A DNA stretch of 64,000 bases from Eublepharis macularius (lineage: Eukaryota > Chordata > Lepidosauria > Squamata > Eublepharidae). The number at the start of each line of letters is the position of its first letter. Position 1 is the stretch's first letter. The translations under genes were made by a program, and so were the position numbers. The notes under the pieces are model-generated. The model was given only the letters and a program-made list of their open reading frames with translations. It was not told where the DNA came from and did not search any database. The stretch lies in the NCBI RefSeq assembly GCF_028583425.1, contig NC_072796.1:130855464-130919463 (forward strand), given 5' to 3'. Below, piece by piece: positions 32,866 to 46,200 of this stretch.

Positions 32866-33697
32866 TAGAGATGGGCACGAACAGAAAAAAAATGAATATG
32901 ATGTTTGTTGTTCGTTGCCATCCATGAACAGGGACTCATGAAGAACCACGAACATGGCCCTGTTCATGAACATGTTCATTTTTCGTTGTTCGTGGGGGGC
33001 AGCAGGCCCTCCTCCAGCCATCAAGATCCCTACCACACCACTCCCAGAAACCTGACTTGAGTAGGCACCAGGAAATGTACTAATAATAAATAATAGCTTG
33101 GCCCCAGAGCCTGGCAGCAGCACTGGAACCGGAAGGAGTAGATCCCTACCGCACCACTCCCAGAAACCTTACCTGAGCAGACAGCAGGAAAGGTATCAGT
33201 AATAAATAATAGCTTGGCCCAGAGCCTGGCAGCAGCCCTGGAACTTGAAGGGGTAGATCCCTATCCCACCACACAAAGAAAATTCAAGCTCCAATGCACT
33301 CTCGCTATCAAAATGCCAACAGCAACTGTCTCTCCCTCACTGTCTGCAAAACCAGAGCTGGGAGCCCCCCTCCCCCCTGCTCTTTGCTTCCTTGTAACAA
33401 ATTTGGAATGCCGTACTTGGAAGGAAGACCTGCCTATCAAGCTCAATTGGGCTTAGATTGGGGTTTCCAGGGCAACAGCAGGAGTTCATACAGAGTTCAG
33501 GCAGTCCCTGCCTCCGGTTGCCAAGGGAATTGATTGCAGGTGCCAGATTGTCTGGCGCAACGAACAGCAACGAACGAGGCTTGCAACGGCCACCTGTTAG
33601 TTTAGAATGGGGCCTAACGAACAGCTTGTTTGCAAACAGCAGATTGGGCTGTTCATGGCTTTTTTTTGGTTCGTATTGCTGATCATGCCCATCTCTG
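32866..33697. mobile_element. hAT-like family A, copy 2
   Basis: 832 bp, starting TAGAGATGGGCACGAAC. 8-bp duplications ctcagaag/ctcagagg (32858-32865, 33698-33705). Full-length relative of 540-1375 with the same open-frame shadows. Confidence 0.9.
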
Positions 33698-33849
33698 CTC
33701 AGAGGTTGTCCATATATAAAGGGATGGTTTCTGTCTGTAACATCCAGCGATTACTGATGTGTAAATGGGCCATTAGAAATCCCACCGGTAGAGCTTGACT
33801 AGTGCCATGTTATCTCAGACATGCCTTCCAACAAAGCCATATTATAAGG

Positions 33850-34355
33850 CTGACCAACCTCCAAGAGGAGGCAGGGATTCTCTCAGAATTACAACTGCTC
33901 TTCAGACTACAGAGATCTTTCCCCTTGGAGAATATGGCAGCTTCAGAGGGCTGACTCTAGGATGCACCACAGATTCTATTTGAAATACCTGCTGAAATTC
34001 CCTTCTCCTTAGGCATTGCCCCCAATTCTCCAGGAATTGTCCAGGCCAGAGTTGGCAACCTTAAATACAAGACTGCAACGCTTATGCTATACATGTAAGC
34101 TAGCTATGCACTACCAGAGCGGAGGCTGCTTGAGGGCCTTATTATATAAGGTATGTTTGTCAACCTCTAGGCAGGGCCTGAAGATCTCCGGGAATTAAAA
34201 CCAGTTGCTGGACCACAGAGATTAGGTCCCCTGAAGAAAATGGCTGCTTGGGAGGGTGGAATTTATGGCATTATATCCCACTGAGATCCCTCCTCAGGCC
34301 CCACCCCAAATCTCCAGGAATTTCCCTCACCTAGAGCTGGTAACCCTAACAAGAG
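33850..34355 (-). repeat. Two family D repeats
   Basis: Reverse copies at 33850-34065 and 34155-34355 (gaatatggcagcttcagagg; gaaaatggctgcttgggagg). Confidence 0.8.
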
Positions 34356-34514
34356 ACATGTAATGTCTCGCGGGGAAGGCGGACTATAAATCTAAACAAC
34401 AACAACAATGCAACTCGAGTCAAGGCTAATCTAATCTACATTACACGTCTCCTTAGAATACAGTCCATACAAGGTTTATTGCTTTGGGAAAGATCCAGAG
34501 GAGTTAGCCATGTT

Positions 34515-34700
34515 AATATGTAGTAGCAAAATAGTAAAGTGTCCAGTAGCTCCTTTAAGACTAACCAACTTGATTGTAGCATAAGCTTTCAAGAGCCACA
34601 GCTCTCTTCGTCAGATCTGACAAAGAGAAAGCTTATGCTACAATCAAGTTGGTTAGTCTTAAAGGTGCTACTGGACTCCTTTACTATTTTGCCTTGGGAA
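34515..34700. repeat. Complete fold-back repeat ('gtagcacctttaagactaacc' family)
   Basis: Arms 34518-34612 and 34622-34695 are almost perfect inverted copies with a centre of about 10 bp. The - strand of the left arm contains the hammerhead-like fold at 34579-34614. Confidence 0.85.
34579..34614 (-). ncRNA. Hammerhead-like fold, copy H2
   Basis: CTGACGA, extra A, GAGAGC-TGTG-GCTCTT hairpin, GAAA, GCTT, ATGC. Only two bases of stem I are kept on the 5' side here (AGAT before CTGACGA), so it is weaker than H1. Confidence 0.35.
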
Positions 34701-35079
34701 GGAAATTGATACTCTTTATTAAAGAAATCCTTACTCTAATAGCAACAGCCAGCTAGTTAGCTAGAATGCTGGTCTAATTCAAGGATGGACAGAGATTCAG
34801 AGAACACATGTTGGTTGCTCCCTTGAAAATTAAAGAGAGAGAACAAAGAAGTGGCCAGAAGGAAAAATGTCGCTGAGAATAGCGGTCTGAGATCAAAGTG
34901 ACAGCAGCAGAACAAACAAAGGCAGGGATACAGTTTGGCCTGTCTATCTTACTAGTTTTACTGCAGCGTCTTAAATACTGGTGTGCTTGATGCAAATAGA
35001 TTTTGGAGGTGAAGGACAGCACCGCTAGGTTTCCCAGCACTACCTTGACAAAAGCTAGGAGATTATAGGGGCAATGTCT

Positions 35080-35265
35080 GGAGAGGATGAAGTTTGGTGA
35101 GGATTTGATGTCATTTCCTGGCGATGTTCTAGGCTGCATCCCCTAGTTTCTTTACCATAAAGACTAGGGGAAATTCCTAGGGAATCACTATGTAGAGGCC
35201 ATTTTTTTCTTCTGCTCCTCAATTCCTTGGGGGTAGAAAATTGGGGTTGGAGGCTGGCAATTCCC
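35080..35265. repeat. Diverged family D-like repeat
   Basis: Fragments such as ggcaatgtctggagagga and ttcctagggaatcac; weak match. Confidence 0.35.
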
Positions 35266-35509
35266 CACCACTGGTGGGCAAACAGGAGGCCTACTTCCAA
35301 CAACACTTAAAGCTAAATGACATGTTCCATATAGTTTCTCCCACGAGGACAAATGCAGCAGGAAAGAGCAAATTTGAACCTAAATAGCAGGCAGGGAAAG
35401 TACCAACCAGTCCCCACCTCCCTTCTATGCTCATCCGCAGACACCAACAGCTGCTTTGCAGTAGAAGAATCTAAGAGCGCATAGTGTTGACACTAAGACA
35501 GTCCAGTGG

Positions 35510-35695
35510 ACCATCAGGCATGGGACTCTACTCTGAGTAGCAGCATATCCCTAGAGTCGCAAGCAAGGATTCTCCATTCTACCAGCTCAGAACCTTTGGT
35601 CTGGCATTGCCGGGAATTGAAATGGCAACCTTCTATGTGCCAAGCAGGCGCTCTCCGGTTGAGCCACAACACTTCTCTGTAGCTCACTGGTCCAA
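35510..35695 (-). repeat. tRNA-derived SINE ('ggtagagc' family), diverged
   Basis: Ends gcaggcgctctccggttgag ccac, the reversed A-box head, with cgggaattgaa as B box. Confidence 0.65.
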
Positions 35696-35699
35696 CCAA

Positions 35700-38555
35700 C
35701 AGAGTATTGTCTTCTCTGGCGGCATCTCTCCAATGCCCCATGAAGAGAAACATCTTGCTTGACTCATGCTAAGATCCTTATGTGAGAAATGCTGAAGACG
35801 GACCCTGGAGCCTTCGGAATGCAAATCATGTGCTATGGCCCCTTCCCAAAACCTCCACAGCCAGCGTAGCATTTCAGTTACCAAATGCATGGGAAAGTCT
35901 GGTGATCTGACCAAGTAAAGCTGCACAGGAGCTCTGGAATACTGTGGTGTTAAATGTGTGTGTGTAGCTCTGAATCCAGGCAGTCACAACTCTGCTACAT
36001 AACAGGAATCTGGCAGCAAGAGAAAGCCCCGTGATTGTCTCCTGCTGCCCAGACATCATAACAAAACACTGGCTAGGCTGAGCACATGCCCTATTCATTG
36101 AGTTCTGAAAGTCGCTATTGTGATCCAGCGCATGAGATCTCAGCATGCGGCAAATGCCAAGAGACAAAAGCTTTTTTTCACCCCCCCCTCCCTTCTAAAC
36201 AATGTTCCTAAAGGTGAGATGTTAACAGCAGGGCTGAAAAGAACAGCTCCTTTGCAACAGAAATTAATTGAGCAAGAAATTCCTTGCTCCACCATCGGCT
36301 GGAGGGAGACAAGAGCTCCAAGGAGAGTGCGGGAAGGATTTGAACGAAGGAATGTTGCTTTTGAGGGTGTATTTCTTTTATCCCACTCTTCTGCAAGGCT
36401 GGTTCCAAGTTAATTCTCCCGTTCCCCGCCAAGCACACTGTCATACTCCTCCGCTCCATCTGTCCTCCCACATGATTAAAAAATATAAACATACCAACAC
36501 AGTAACTTGATAGAAAACATGAGAGGGGAGGGTAAGATTTATCCGGATGGTGGGGAAAAGAAGGCCAATGAAATTATAGGAGAGGGAGGAAATAAGAGCT
36601 GTTTCCAGGAAGACGTTCCTCCTCCTGGAATCTCGATCTCAGAGATCCCTTGGACACAATGATCTCCCATTTCCGGGAGAAATAATTACCTTGAAGGAGT
36701 GTAGCCCAAGCCTCATATAAAGAGCTGTCTCTTTCGGGAGCCTCTGGGACAACTTCCCACTTGGTGGAGCATATAGGCCAAGCACCTCTGTTCAAAAGTG
36801 GTCTGGGATTTGGGTCTCAGCATGCCAATTTCCGACGCTAGCACTACAGTACTACTTCTAGGTCACATCTGTGTAACCTTACAGAACTGTCCGGAGAAGG
36901 GCGCTTTTGACTCCCGAAAACTTATTCTCTGAAAATCTTGTTGGTCTCCAAGGTGTCACTGGAGTCAAATCCTGCTGCTTACAGAACCTCCAGATCCTCT
37001 TTACCAGAGGCAAAGCTAGGATGAGAGAAACATCACAAGTAGCAATTCTCACCCCCCCCCCCTTTGACACTGAACGCAAAAATATGGGTTGGGTCCAACT
37101 AGCTTTTCCCCCGATCCAGAGTTTCCTTTGACCGTGGAAAAAAGTTATGCAGGAACCATGTACAAAAGCCACATGGGTGAGGGGATGTCTTGAGGAGAAT
37201 TGGGGACAGTTGAGCAAAAAGGATGCAGACACATGTGCGCACACAGACGTACAGACACCCCCCCCCTACCCCTCCATGGCAACTAAAAACACATCAGTTA
37301 CAGCTCTAAACTGTTAACTATCAAATAGCTTTTGCTGCTCTGTGGCCCAAAGCTTTTTACCTTTTCCATCTCATCTCAATTTTATCCTCCTTTTGGGTGC
37401 CACAGACTGCCCTTTTGTGCGTAGATTACAGTGGATTTAATCTGTGTCAAGCATGGCTCTTACATCAGAGTTTTGAAGATCTGCTTTCTCCAGCCTTGCC
37501 AACATCTTTTTACCTTGTCTTTTCAAAGAGAATTTGATTTTTAATTTTAAAATTAACCAGCTTAGGTTCCCTGCCAGGCCAATGTCCCTCTGAGATGGAA
37601 CAAAGATCCATCTTTGGGCAGAGCCCAGAAATAGCATTGCATAGGTTATGTTTGCAAGAGTTAATTTGCAATGGTTATTTCAAATACGCTACATACTGAC
37701 CTTTGCTTGACTTTAGCTGCAGCTGTCCCTATTGATTGGGTTCTTATTAAGAGCAGACCACAGATACTAGGGTAGGTAGCCTAGAATATCTCCAGGAAGT
37801 GACGCTGATATGCAAAGGAACCTTGCTATTTACCAGATCCCACTTGGTTACACGGCCACCAGAGCAAGATGGGACCATCCATCAGAATGATTCAATTGTG
37901 ACAACAAGAGCTTTTGTATGTTCATCAGTTACAGGATAACAAAAGGGATGGGCAAATAAGCATAGATGAACCTACACTATTGGCTTGATTTATGAGAATG
38001 AACAAAGGCAAAGAACACAGTATAAAATAGGAACATAATACATAATCTAAAACATGAGTTGCACTTGCCAGAGCATCAAAGCATGACTTCTAACAGCTGT
38101 AACAGCAACAAGAGGCAATTACTTTTTCTAATAAAGATAAACCATCCTTCACAGTTTGCTGCACAAGAGGCAACATTAGTATTGGATACAGAATTCAAGA
38201 CCCTCAGAATCTCTGTTTTCTTCTTTAAAGACTTGATCAAGGGCAGCAAATACAATTTAGGAACATTTTCTCCTGGCCAGGTAGTATCTGCAGCTAGCTT
38301 CTCATAGGCCGTGACGGAACCAAGTGCAGCATTTCATGAAAGGGCAGCAGTCTTACTGGTGCCTTAGAATAGGTGCCCAATTTGCACATGTTCTGAGCTC
38401 TTCACTTTGTGAAATAATGAGATCACTCTCAACCTCGGATTGTACTTCCAAAAAGTTGTGCCTGGTTGATAAACGCAGTTGGATAAAGCCATTCTCAGAA
38501 AGAAACATTCCATCTCTCAGAACTGGTAACAACCAGGCTTATAAGACAGGACAGA
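35700..38555. other. Intergenic, no gene recognised
   Basis: Region between the convergent CCN4 and NDRG1 genes. A fold-back arm fragment occurs near 36895-36980 (cgcttttgactcccgaaaac). Open frames lack family similarity. Confidence 0.5.
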
Positions 38556-38559
38556 CACA

Positions 38560-39998
38560 GACCATTGCAAAGTTACAAATTTATTTTTTTTGAAATAAAT
38601 ACAAATAATTCATTAATAAACTTTCCCCAAATAGACAGGTTTAACCTCTCAATTACAGCCCGCATTCCTGCTTGCTTACAAACCACCACGAAAAATATCT
38701 AAGCTGTCGTTTCAAAAGTAGGCAATTCACCTATTGCAAGAGTTCACCTCTCTGGAACTATCCAAAATATATTCAGGTGCTGGATGCTTTACATGAGCGA
38801 TACCTGAAATTAGCTATGTTAACAATTGTGATGTAGCAAAAGATAAAAAGCCAGTGGCAGGATCTAGAACTTCCATCTAGACTGTAAATCTGTTGGGTTG
38901 CCCATTGCTTCCCAAAATACAGTTCTTCAGATATCAGGAGGATAGCTTTAGATTACAGAATCAGTGACTCTCTCTACATTTGCAATCATTAAATTTATCT
39001 CCACTGTAGTCTCGCATCTCCCTACCTCAAACAATATGGAACAGGTTTTTGCCTAGCAGCAGGTAAATCTCAGTAATGAATTTTTAGGCCTGATCAATGC
39101 GGCAGCTGAATGCAGCATACTTCCACCATTATACAAGTTTTCCACCTTCTAAGCTTATTTACTGCTGGCTTTGATTAGATAATCCTGTATTTGTTACATC
39201 TGCCAAAAAACTTCAAGCAGGAGAGATCAAAGAACGCAACCAGCAGGGTTCCCCCACCTGCTACTCCTCACTGCCAAGCTCTATTATCCAAAGTGGTATC
39301 ATGATGCCAATGAGCTTCGCTGCCCCCCAAAAGCCCTTTGAGATGCAAGAAAGACAGACATGAACAGCAGTATGTTTCTCAAAACTTTGAATCTCGCTTT
39401 CAGGTGGACAAGCAGCTTTAAAGCTCTAAAAAAGGGGGAACACTGCAACAAGATGTCAGGTAACAAGAAATAAAAGGCTTAAGATTTTGTTTGCCCGGAC
39501 GTTGCATTACGTTCCCTATATTAATACAGGAAAATTGGCCCTGTATACTACTCAAAGAGGCCAAAACGCACAGTATCATTTGATTATTTAAATATGTACA
39601 GATTTGAGTAATTCCAGCTTCAACAGGAGGCTGTAACTTATTTTGTAAGGAAAAAAAGTCTCCCATCACGCCAGAGCAAAGTTTCAGCCCAAATGGGGCA
39701 ACTTTTTTCAACGTCAAATTCAGGAAGAAGGTATAATATCTGGTTTGAAGACCCAGCCACGTGTGTTAGCTTTTTCACTGGCTAAGTTTTAAAGAAATCT
39801 ACAATTAGTTGGAGGAAAGAATAGCAGCAACCTCTGTCAGGGAAACAGAGCAACTGAGATGTTTGTTTTATTGGTCCCTATTGAACTCTGAAAGGGGAAC
39901 AGAGCCGTGATACAGAAAATGCTTCAGGTTTAATATCAAATATCACGATGCTCAGTGGGCGGCAGTCAGGTCTCGATTACAACTGCAGCACGTTTCAT
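38560..39998 (-). other. NDRG1: NDRG1 3'UTR
   Basis: About 1.4 kb of AT-rich, mostly non-repetitive sequence follows the stop. AATAAA on the - strand at 38580-38585 would end transcription near 38560, comparable in length to the human NDRG1 3'UTR. The cleavage point is approximate. Confidence 0.65.
38580..38585 (-). promoter_or_regulatory. Probable NDRG1 polyadenylation signal
   Basis: AATAAA on the - strand, about 1.4 kb after the stop codon. Another AATAAA-like site nearby makes the exact end uncertain. Confidence 0.55.
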
Positions 39999-40294
39999 TT
40001 AACAGGAAACCTCCATTGACTTGGGGCTCGGTTGTTCGGTGTTGTTTGCTGAGTTAGGAGTGAGCTCAATCCGGGCATCTGGGTGAGGGCGGTTCCGGGC
40101 ATCATCACCAGTATGGGATCTGTTCCTCTCTCCCTCACCAGTATGGGATCTGCTTCTGGCTCCATCACCAGTGTGGGACCTACTTCTGGCTCCATCACCA
40201 GTGTGGGACCTGCTCCGGCCTCCTTCCAAGGAGGCAACGCTGGAACCAGAAGCTGTTCGGGATCTCATCAGTCTGGTCATGCTTGCAGAAGGCA
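39999..40294 (-). CDS. NDRG1: NDRG1 terminal coding exon: phospho-repeat tail
   Basis: The acceptor is ttccttgcag. The exon encodes [20 protein letters not shown], a run of ten-residue repeats, then ITPNS-like ELTPNS and PKSMEVSC with TAA. The repeats read [40 protein letters not shown] and a degenerate [10 protein letters not shown]. RxRxxT in the first four fits SGK1/GSK3-type phosphorylation known for human NDRG1, which has three such repeats. The conserved MEVSC end is typical of the family. Confidence 0.96.
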
Positions 40295-43200
40295 CTGCAA
40301 GGAAAATGCATGCGTTAGAGAGATGCTGGCCATGACAAGAGACCAATATTATTTTAATTATAATTTACGTAGACTGATCATCACTGCACAAGATCAAAAC
40401 CAAAGCAGAGTTCAAAAGGTATAGTTGAAGAGGACAGCTAGCAACAGCTCAGCAATATTTAGAAGGACCATGAGATGTGCACACATGAATCACATGGAAG
40501 CGGGCAGCACAATCCTGAGGCCTGCTTGGCTGGCAGCAGCCGCACACCCCCATAACTGTGGCATCGCTAGTCCACTCCCCAAGAACTTTGACGGAAGTGT
40601 TGTGCCAGCAGCTGAGCCCAGCAAGGCTGCCGGCAAGAGCACCCACCCTGCTGTTCCCCTGGCAACCCTGCCAGCATCCCCCAATGGCTGTGCCACACCC
40701 AGAGAGCAAAGGTGCAGCCAATGGGAGGCGCAAACCTCACTGCCCGCCAACACCACCATCCCAGCCACGGCGCCTGCAGTCCCATGACACTGTGCCGGCA
40801 TTGCATGGCCTGCTGGACAGGCATGGCAATCTCTGAACCATGAGGCCATTCTGCCACACAGAAGGCTGTCCTAGGGTGGCCTGTCTGCACCTATCCCCGA
40901 TGGCCGTGGATGGCAGAGCCAGTCCACTGCACTGCAGTGGCTGCGCACTGGCGGAGGGCCTGTGTGTACCCGCGCGTGTGTTGGGATAATGCCAGCATAA
41001 ATCTGGGATATGCTGGTGTAACCTCCAGGCCAGCTCCCAGAGTGCTTTCGGCTCCCTCTCTCAGGATTACTCTGTAAAAGACTGAAGGAAAGGGGCAAGT
41101 ATATTAAGGAGCAGGACCTGATAAGCAGGTGGAGGAAATGCATAGTTGAAAAAAGGAAGTCTCAAAAATAACTCCCAGGATACAAGAAGAAAAATGTCTA
41201 CAGCACGTGATGAATACATACAGGAGCCATGAAAACAATGGGGCAAGAGGGCCAGAAAGGTCAAAAAAGTGGCGTGGGCTGAATTTCAGGTTTAGAAGGT
41301 AATGGTATTTACCTCCTAGACCAGATTTCAATAGTAAGACTGGAATAAAATACTGACAATCTGATAAGCACCTTCTATGACCCCAAACAGCAGTTTCCAA
41401 TCACTTCACTCCCTCTCATAGTTTTAAACTGTAAATTGTTTCAAGGCCCTCCCTTCCTGCACTCTAATGTATCAACAATGGTGTATTTATAAATAATTTA
41501 TTGGCTTGTGTTTCACATTCTAGATTCAGAGCCGAATTTGCAACTTAACCTAACAATTCTGCATGGCAAACTACTCAAAATCTACTACTATTAGTTTACA
41601 TCAAGCATGTACTTACTGTATCCCATTCCCTGTATAAAGTACTTGAAAGCTTCTGCAAGTTTTGCAGGCTGTAAAACAAAGTATAATGTTTGAAAATCAT
41701 CAGGGCCACAAAATTCTTAATGTTTATATTTAATGCTGAACATGGTTTGTTAAATCTACAGATGAGGGCCATGTACAGAGAAATCTTTTTACAATCAGGG
41801 AAGAACCCCCAGGGTTGCAAAAAATCCTAACAGGAAAAATGCTGGCACTGGTTTAAAAACCTATACATTTTAAACCACATGATATCGCACCACCAGCTAC
41901 CATCTTGGGAGTCGGCAGGCAAACATTAAGATGCTTTGGTGTGTGTGTGTGTGTGTGGGGGGAAACTATGAAAAGCAAAGGTAGCCAGGGAAGGCCAGTG
42001 CTGATGACCACTGGTAGTGTTTTGGCTGCTGCCTCTGTCCCCCCCTTCCCCTCCATCACTAGGAGGGAAAGAGAAGGGTGGCCAGGGAAGCTGGGCATTA
42101 GCAGCACCTGACGAAGGCTTAGACTATAAATAGCATATACCCTGGTATATGCTACAAATCTTGTTGGTCTTTAAGTTGCTACTGGATGCAAATCTTGCTG
42201 TTCTTATGTCTTGAAACTGGAAGATATTAATTGGGCCTTTCAAACTGAGTTTTCAAAAAAAAAAAAAAGCACAAGCAAGCTGCCTTAGATTAGGAAATGC
42301 AATGTGTGCTGCATGCCCCTCCACGGAGGAGATTGTACTGCATCTAAGACCATCGTTTAGCAGGAGCTACTACCTTAGTATTTCAGTTCTGAGAATTTAG
42401 TAGAAGGTGCCAACAGAGGTTGCATCTTGCAGGTGCTTCAATGCAATCTTTTATGGTAAAGCTACTGTACTTGGATTCAACCCAGCATCACAAGGTTTTA
42501 TTAATAGATGGGAGTGAATCCATTATTTAACACAGGTAGATAAAGCTATACCAGGTGCCCACAATGGCTTCAGCCAAATGTTACCTGAGAAACTTGAGGA
42601 AGGCCACCACAGTCAGCCATCTGCAAAGAGAAAAAACAGCAAAAATGGGGTTTGTGCATTCGTTAAAGGCTCCAAATTTTGTTACGCTCATCTAAAGTTT
42701 ACTGTCAAGGCACACTGACAAGAGAACGGAACTCCTGCAATTACACTACTCATAGCCTTGTGCTGTGATGTCTGACAATGACTGCACACAAAGCAAGAGA
42801 GTCGCACTACATGAATCTAAGGAAGTGGTATCTAGTCTGCTAAAACTTATGCGGGAATAAAAACCCGTTAATCTAAACATGTTAATCTAAATTGAAATAA
42901 TGTTCCTACTTATGGTGAATTTATCATGTTGTACAGCAGCATACAAAATCTTTGCTGAATGCTACCGAAAGCCATAATAGGTATACGGGTAACAACCATG
43001 AGCAAATACAAGAAGAACTCTTCTGGTATTTTAAAAAAATAGTGAATTGCGGAATCGACTTTCATAGACTAGCTTCTACTTCACCAGATACATGAAGTGT
43101 ACAGTCAACTGAAACATTTGATCAAGTGGCCTATAGTCCACAAAAAACTTAACACCACAATAAATCTGTTGGTATTTCAGATACTGCAAGATTCTTGCTG

Positions 43201-46200
43201 CTTATGAACAGAAGTCAAAAGGCTCGATTAGTCCAATGAGCCTGTGGTTAGGAGATGCAAGCTGAGCATTCTTGGCCCTTGTAAAGGCAGCCATGTGGAC
43301 TATCTTCTAGTTTGGACTGCTCAATTAAATCATCTCCTTTCCCTTTATTAGGAGAGATCTTTCTCAAAGATTGGAACTAGACTAGTAGGTAACTCCCGCT
43401 TCCGCTCCAGAGCCAGCTATTACTATTGCTGCTGTGAGCCAGAAGAGAACTCTGCAAACACTTAGCTTGCCATGAGCAAACTGTCAAGTAGCAGAATGTC
43501 ACCAAAAGGAGACGTTAAGATTCCTGCCTTCATAGACTTAATGCAGATGCATCTTCTCATTATCTTGGGGTGGGGGTGGGGGTGGGAAAGAGATGAACTG
43601 TTGCACTTAGTCATATGACCTCCTGATACTAACCCCTGCCAGGATTAACATGCATTATGGAATGAGTTTCTAAATGTAGCCATGGCAGCATTATCTTTTG
43701 ACCCCTAACTATCCCTCGAATTCTAGAGGATGTACAAAATGTAGGTCAGCAGCACTGGACAACAGTAGAGCAAAGCAGGAAGGAGACATAAGGAGCAGCT
43801 TCTCATCATGTGGCTTTCACGGCCTTCGCTTTCCCACCCAGCATAGCCCCTGCCGAAGGGGAAGACCGCGCATTTGTATCACTGTGTCCAAATCCTCTGT
43901 CTGATTTCACAAAAGGCTTTATTCTCCACAACAGCCAAATGTTCTTTGGCTTATGTTTTATTACCTTTAAGAGCGTAGTCTTCGTTGGGTCCAATTTTGC
44001 ATTGCAGTCAACCTGGTTGGAGGGAAAGAAAGAGTTAAGCTCCGCTCATCAGTAAAAGCTCTTCAGGCAGCCTGTCTGCAATTGCAACCTCTCTCAGAGT
44101 CTCTCTACACAAGACATCTTACATGGGGATGCTCAAGTGGAAGATTTTACATTTGTTCTCCCATTGTGGACACATATGCCCTGCCAGGGAGACAGAGGAC
44201 ACTTGAACATAAGACCACACAGAAAGTCAGTCACTTAAGCGTCCCCACGTAAGAAGTCTTGTGTAGAGAGACTCTCAGATTCTCAGAGCGTAAGACCCTC
44301 CAAGTCAGCCCTTCACCGTCAAACAATGAATCAGTGCATATTTCAGAATGCTACGTATTAAACTCCTGAACCACAGAATTTGGAATTTTCTTGGAACAAA
44401 ACTTCAGCCTTGCTGCCCTGCATCTCTCTCTGCTTCAATGAGAGCGTTTTGACAAGCTTGCATCCTAATTTGTATGAATGCAGCAACACTCCCCAAAAGG
44501 AATTTCCTCAACTTTTAAGGGCTGTGAACCACGTCCCTCTGATTCCGCTCTCATAGTCAGTGGAATGCTGGGAAGAGCATGGGGAGGAACCTGAAGAGGG
44601 ATGGGGAAAATTGCTGAAAAATGCCACCCAGTTCTGCAGGCATAAGTGCCTTCTGCAGGTGTAAAAGGAGGTTAGGATCCACATCATCGTCTCCACAGCC
44701 TTCACCCGGGAGGACAGATTTGTTAGAGTGCACACATTGCTGTTAGGGACATTTTGCACATGTGTTTTCTCCCAACACAGAGGTTTCTTTCCAATGCAAG
44801 TCTCCAGGATGTGCCTAGCATGGTGCAGTGGACTAGAAAGACAGGGGTTCACTCTCAACCTTGAAGCTAACCATTAGCTTAGTCATCACCATTTCTTAGT
44901 GTTGAGAGAAGGATCTTATTGGGGGAAGCACTGGATAAAATTCATACAATATTTAACACAAATTCATTAAACATACAAGCATATGAAACTAACAAGCTGC
45001 CAGACCAGCCACATTCTAGATGCATTTACTAATTTGGTCATTGAAAATTGTTCTTTTAACACCCATCCCTAAAACTCAAAGCAACCAAAGCATGGAAGCT
45101 CTTCATATTAAAGATCCCATGATAATTTTAGTTCACATACTTTAGTGAGTGGCAATGATTTGTATTAGGTTTGCAGAAACACACAATGTGTTAAATGTCC
45201 CTGAGAGACATCCATTAGTTGGGCACTGCTGACTGGAGAGCAACAGAACTGTGTGTTCCCCTCCTCCTCATGCACATTTTGGTGTCCAGTCATAGAAAAA
45301 ATCATCCTGCTCTTTTGTGCAGCTATTGATTCTCAGGGCCTAACCACAGAAATGCAAGCACAAGTGGAGTATCTGCTGTAGACAAGCCATTATGGCCCAG
45401 CCTGCATTTCGCTATCTGCAAAAGTGGCTCTGTAAGAACAAACGATTCAGAGCAAGCAGAGCAAACTGCTTCTTAATTCCGGCTTAATTTTTTATGAGTG
45501 GCCAATGTGAAGCAAACGTTTATCAAACTGACTACACTTACCACAGCATCAACCGCAGGAGAACTGTCCCCAACCACCAACAGCGAAGGGCACCTAACGG
45601 AAAATAAATAAAGTACTAAAACAGCAATAACTTCTATAATTAACTCCTACGGTTTTAATGCTTTTAAGGAAGTGGTCAGAACAATCACTGAAGTCTTCCA
45701 GCTGCCTGCTGAGCAACCCAAAACCAGACTTGCAGCATCACTCAGAGCCAAGCTACAAGTGACGCCTGACACAGGTTGGACACGTGTCGGCTTCCCTCAA
45801 GTTTTGATGGGAAATGTAGGCATCCTGGTCTTGCAGCTGTAATGGAGAGCCAAGCTGTAAAACCAGGACGCCTACATTTCCCATCAAAACTCGAGGGAAG
45901 CTGACAAGCGTCCAACCTGTGTCAGGCATCACTTGTAGCTTGGCTCTCACAAACTGAACTGGCTGCTTACTGACAAATGGCCACTTCATTTCAATTGCAG
46001 ATCGATGATACACACATCCAGAAATACTGGAAACTTAATACCAGAATACAACACCAATGAAGAGCTTTGTGCGAGTCCAGTTATCATGTAAAGGGATCCC
46101 GTGGCCTGCTGTAATAATTTACATCATGACACACAATATATGAGATAGTAAAATCAGGGCAGAATTGATACATACTGGTTTCTGGATGTGTGGGTTTATT

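Noticed and set aside
40425..40890. Overlapping open frames in the last NDRG1 intron
   Set aside because: The flanking NDRG1 exons join in phase without them; composition explains their length.
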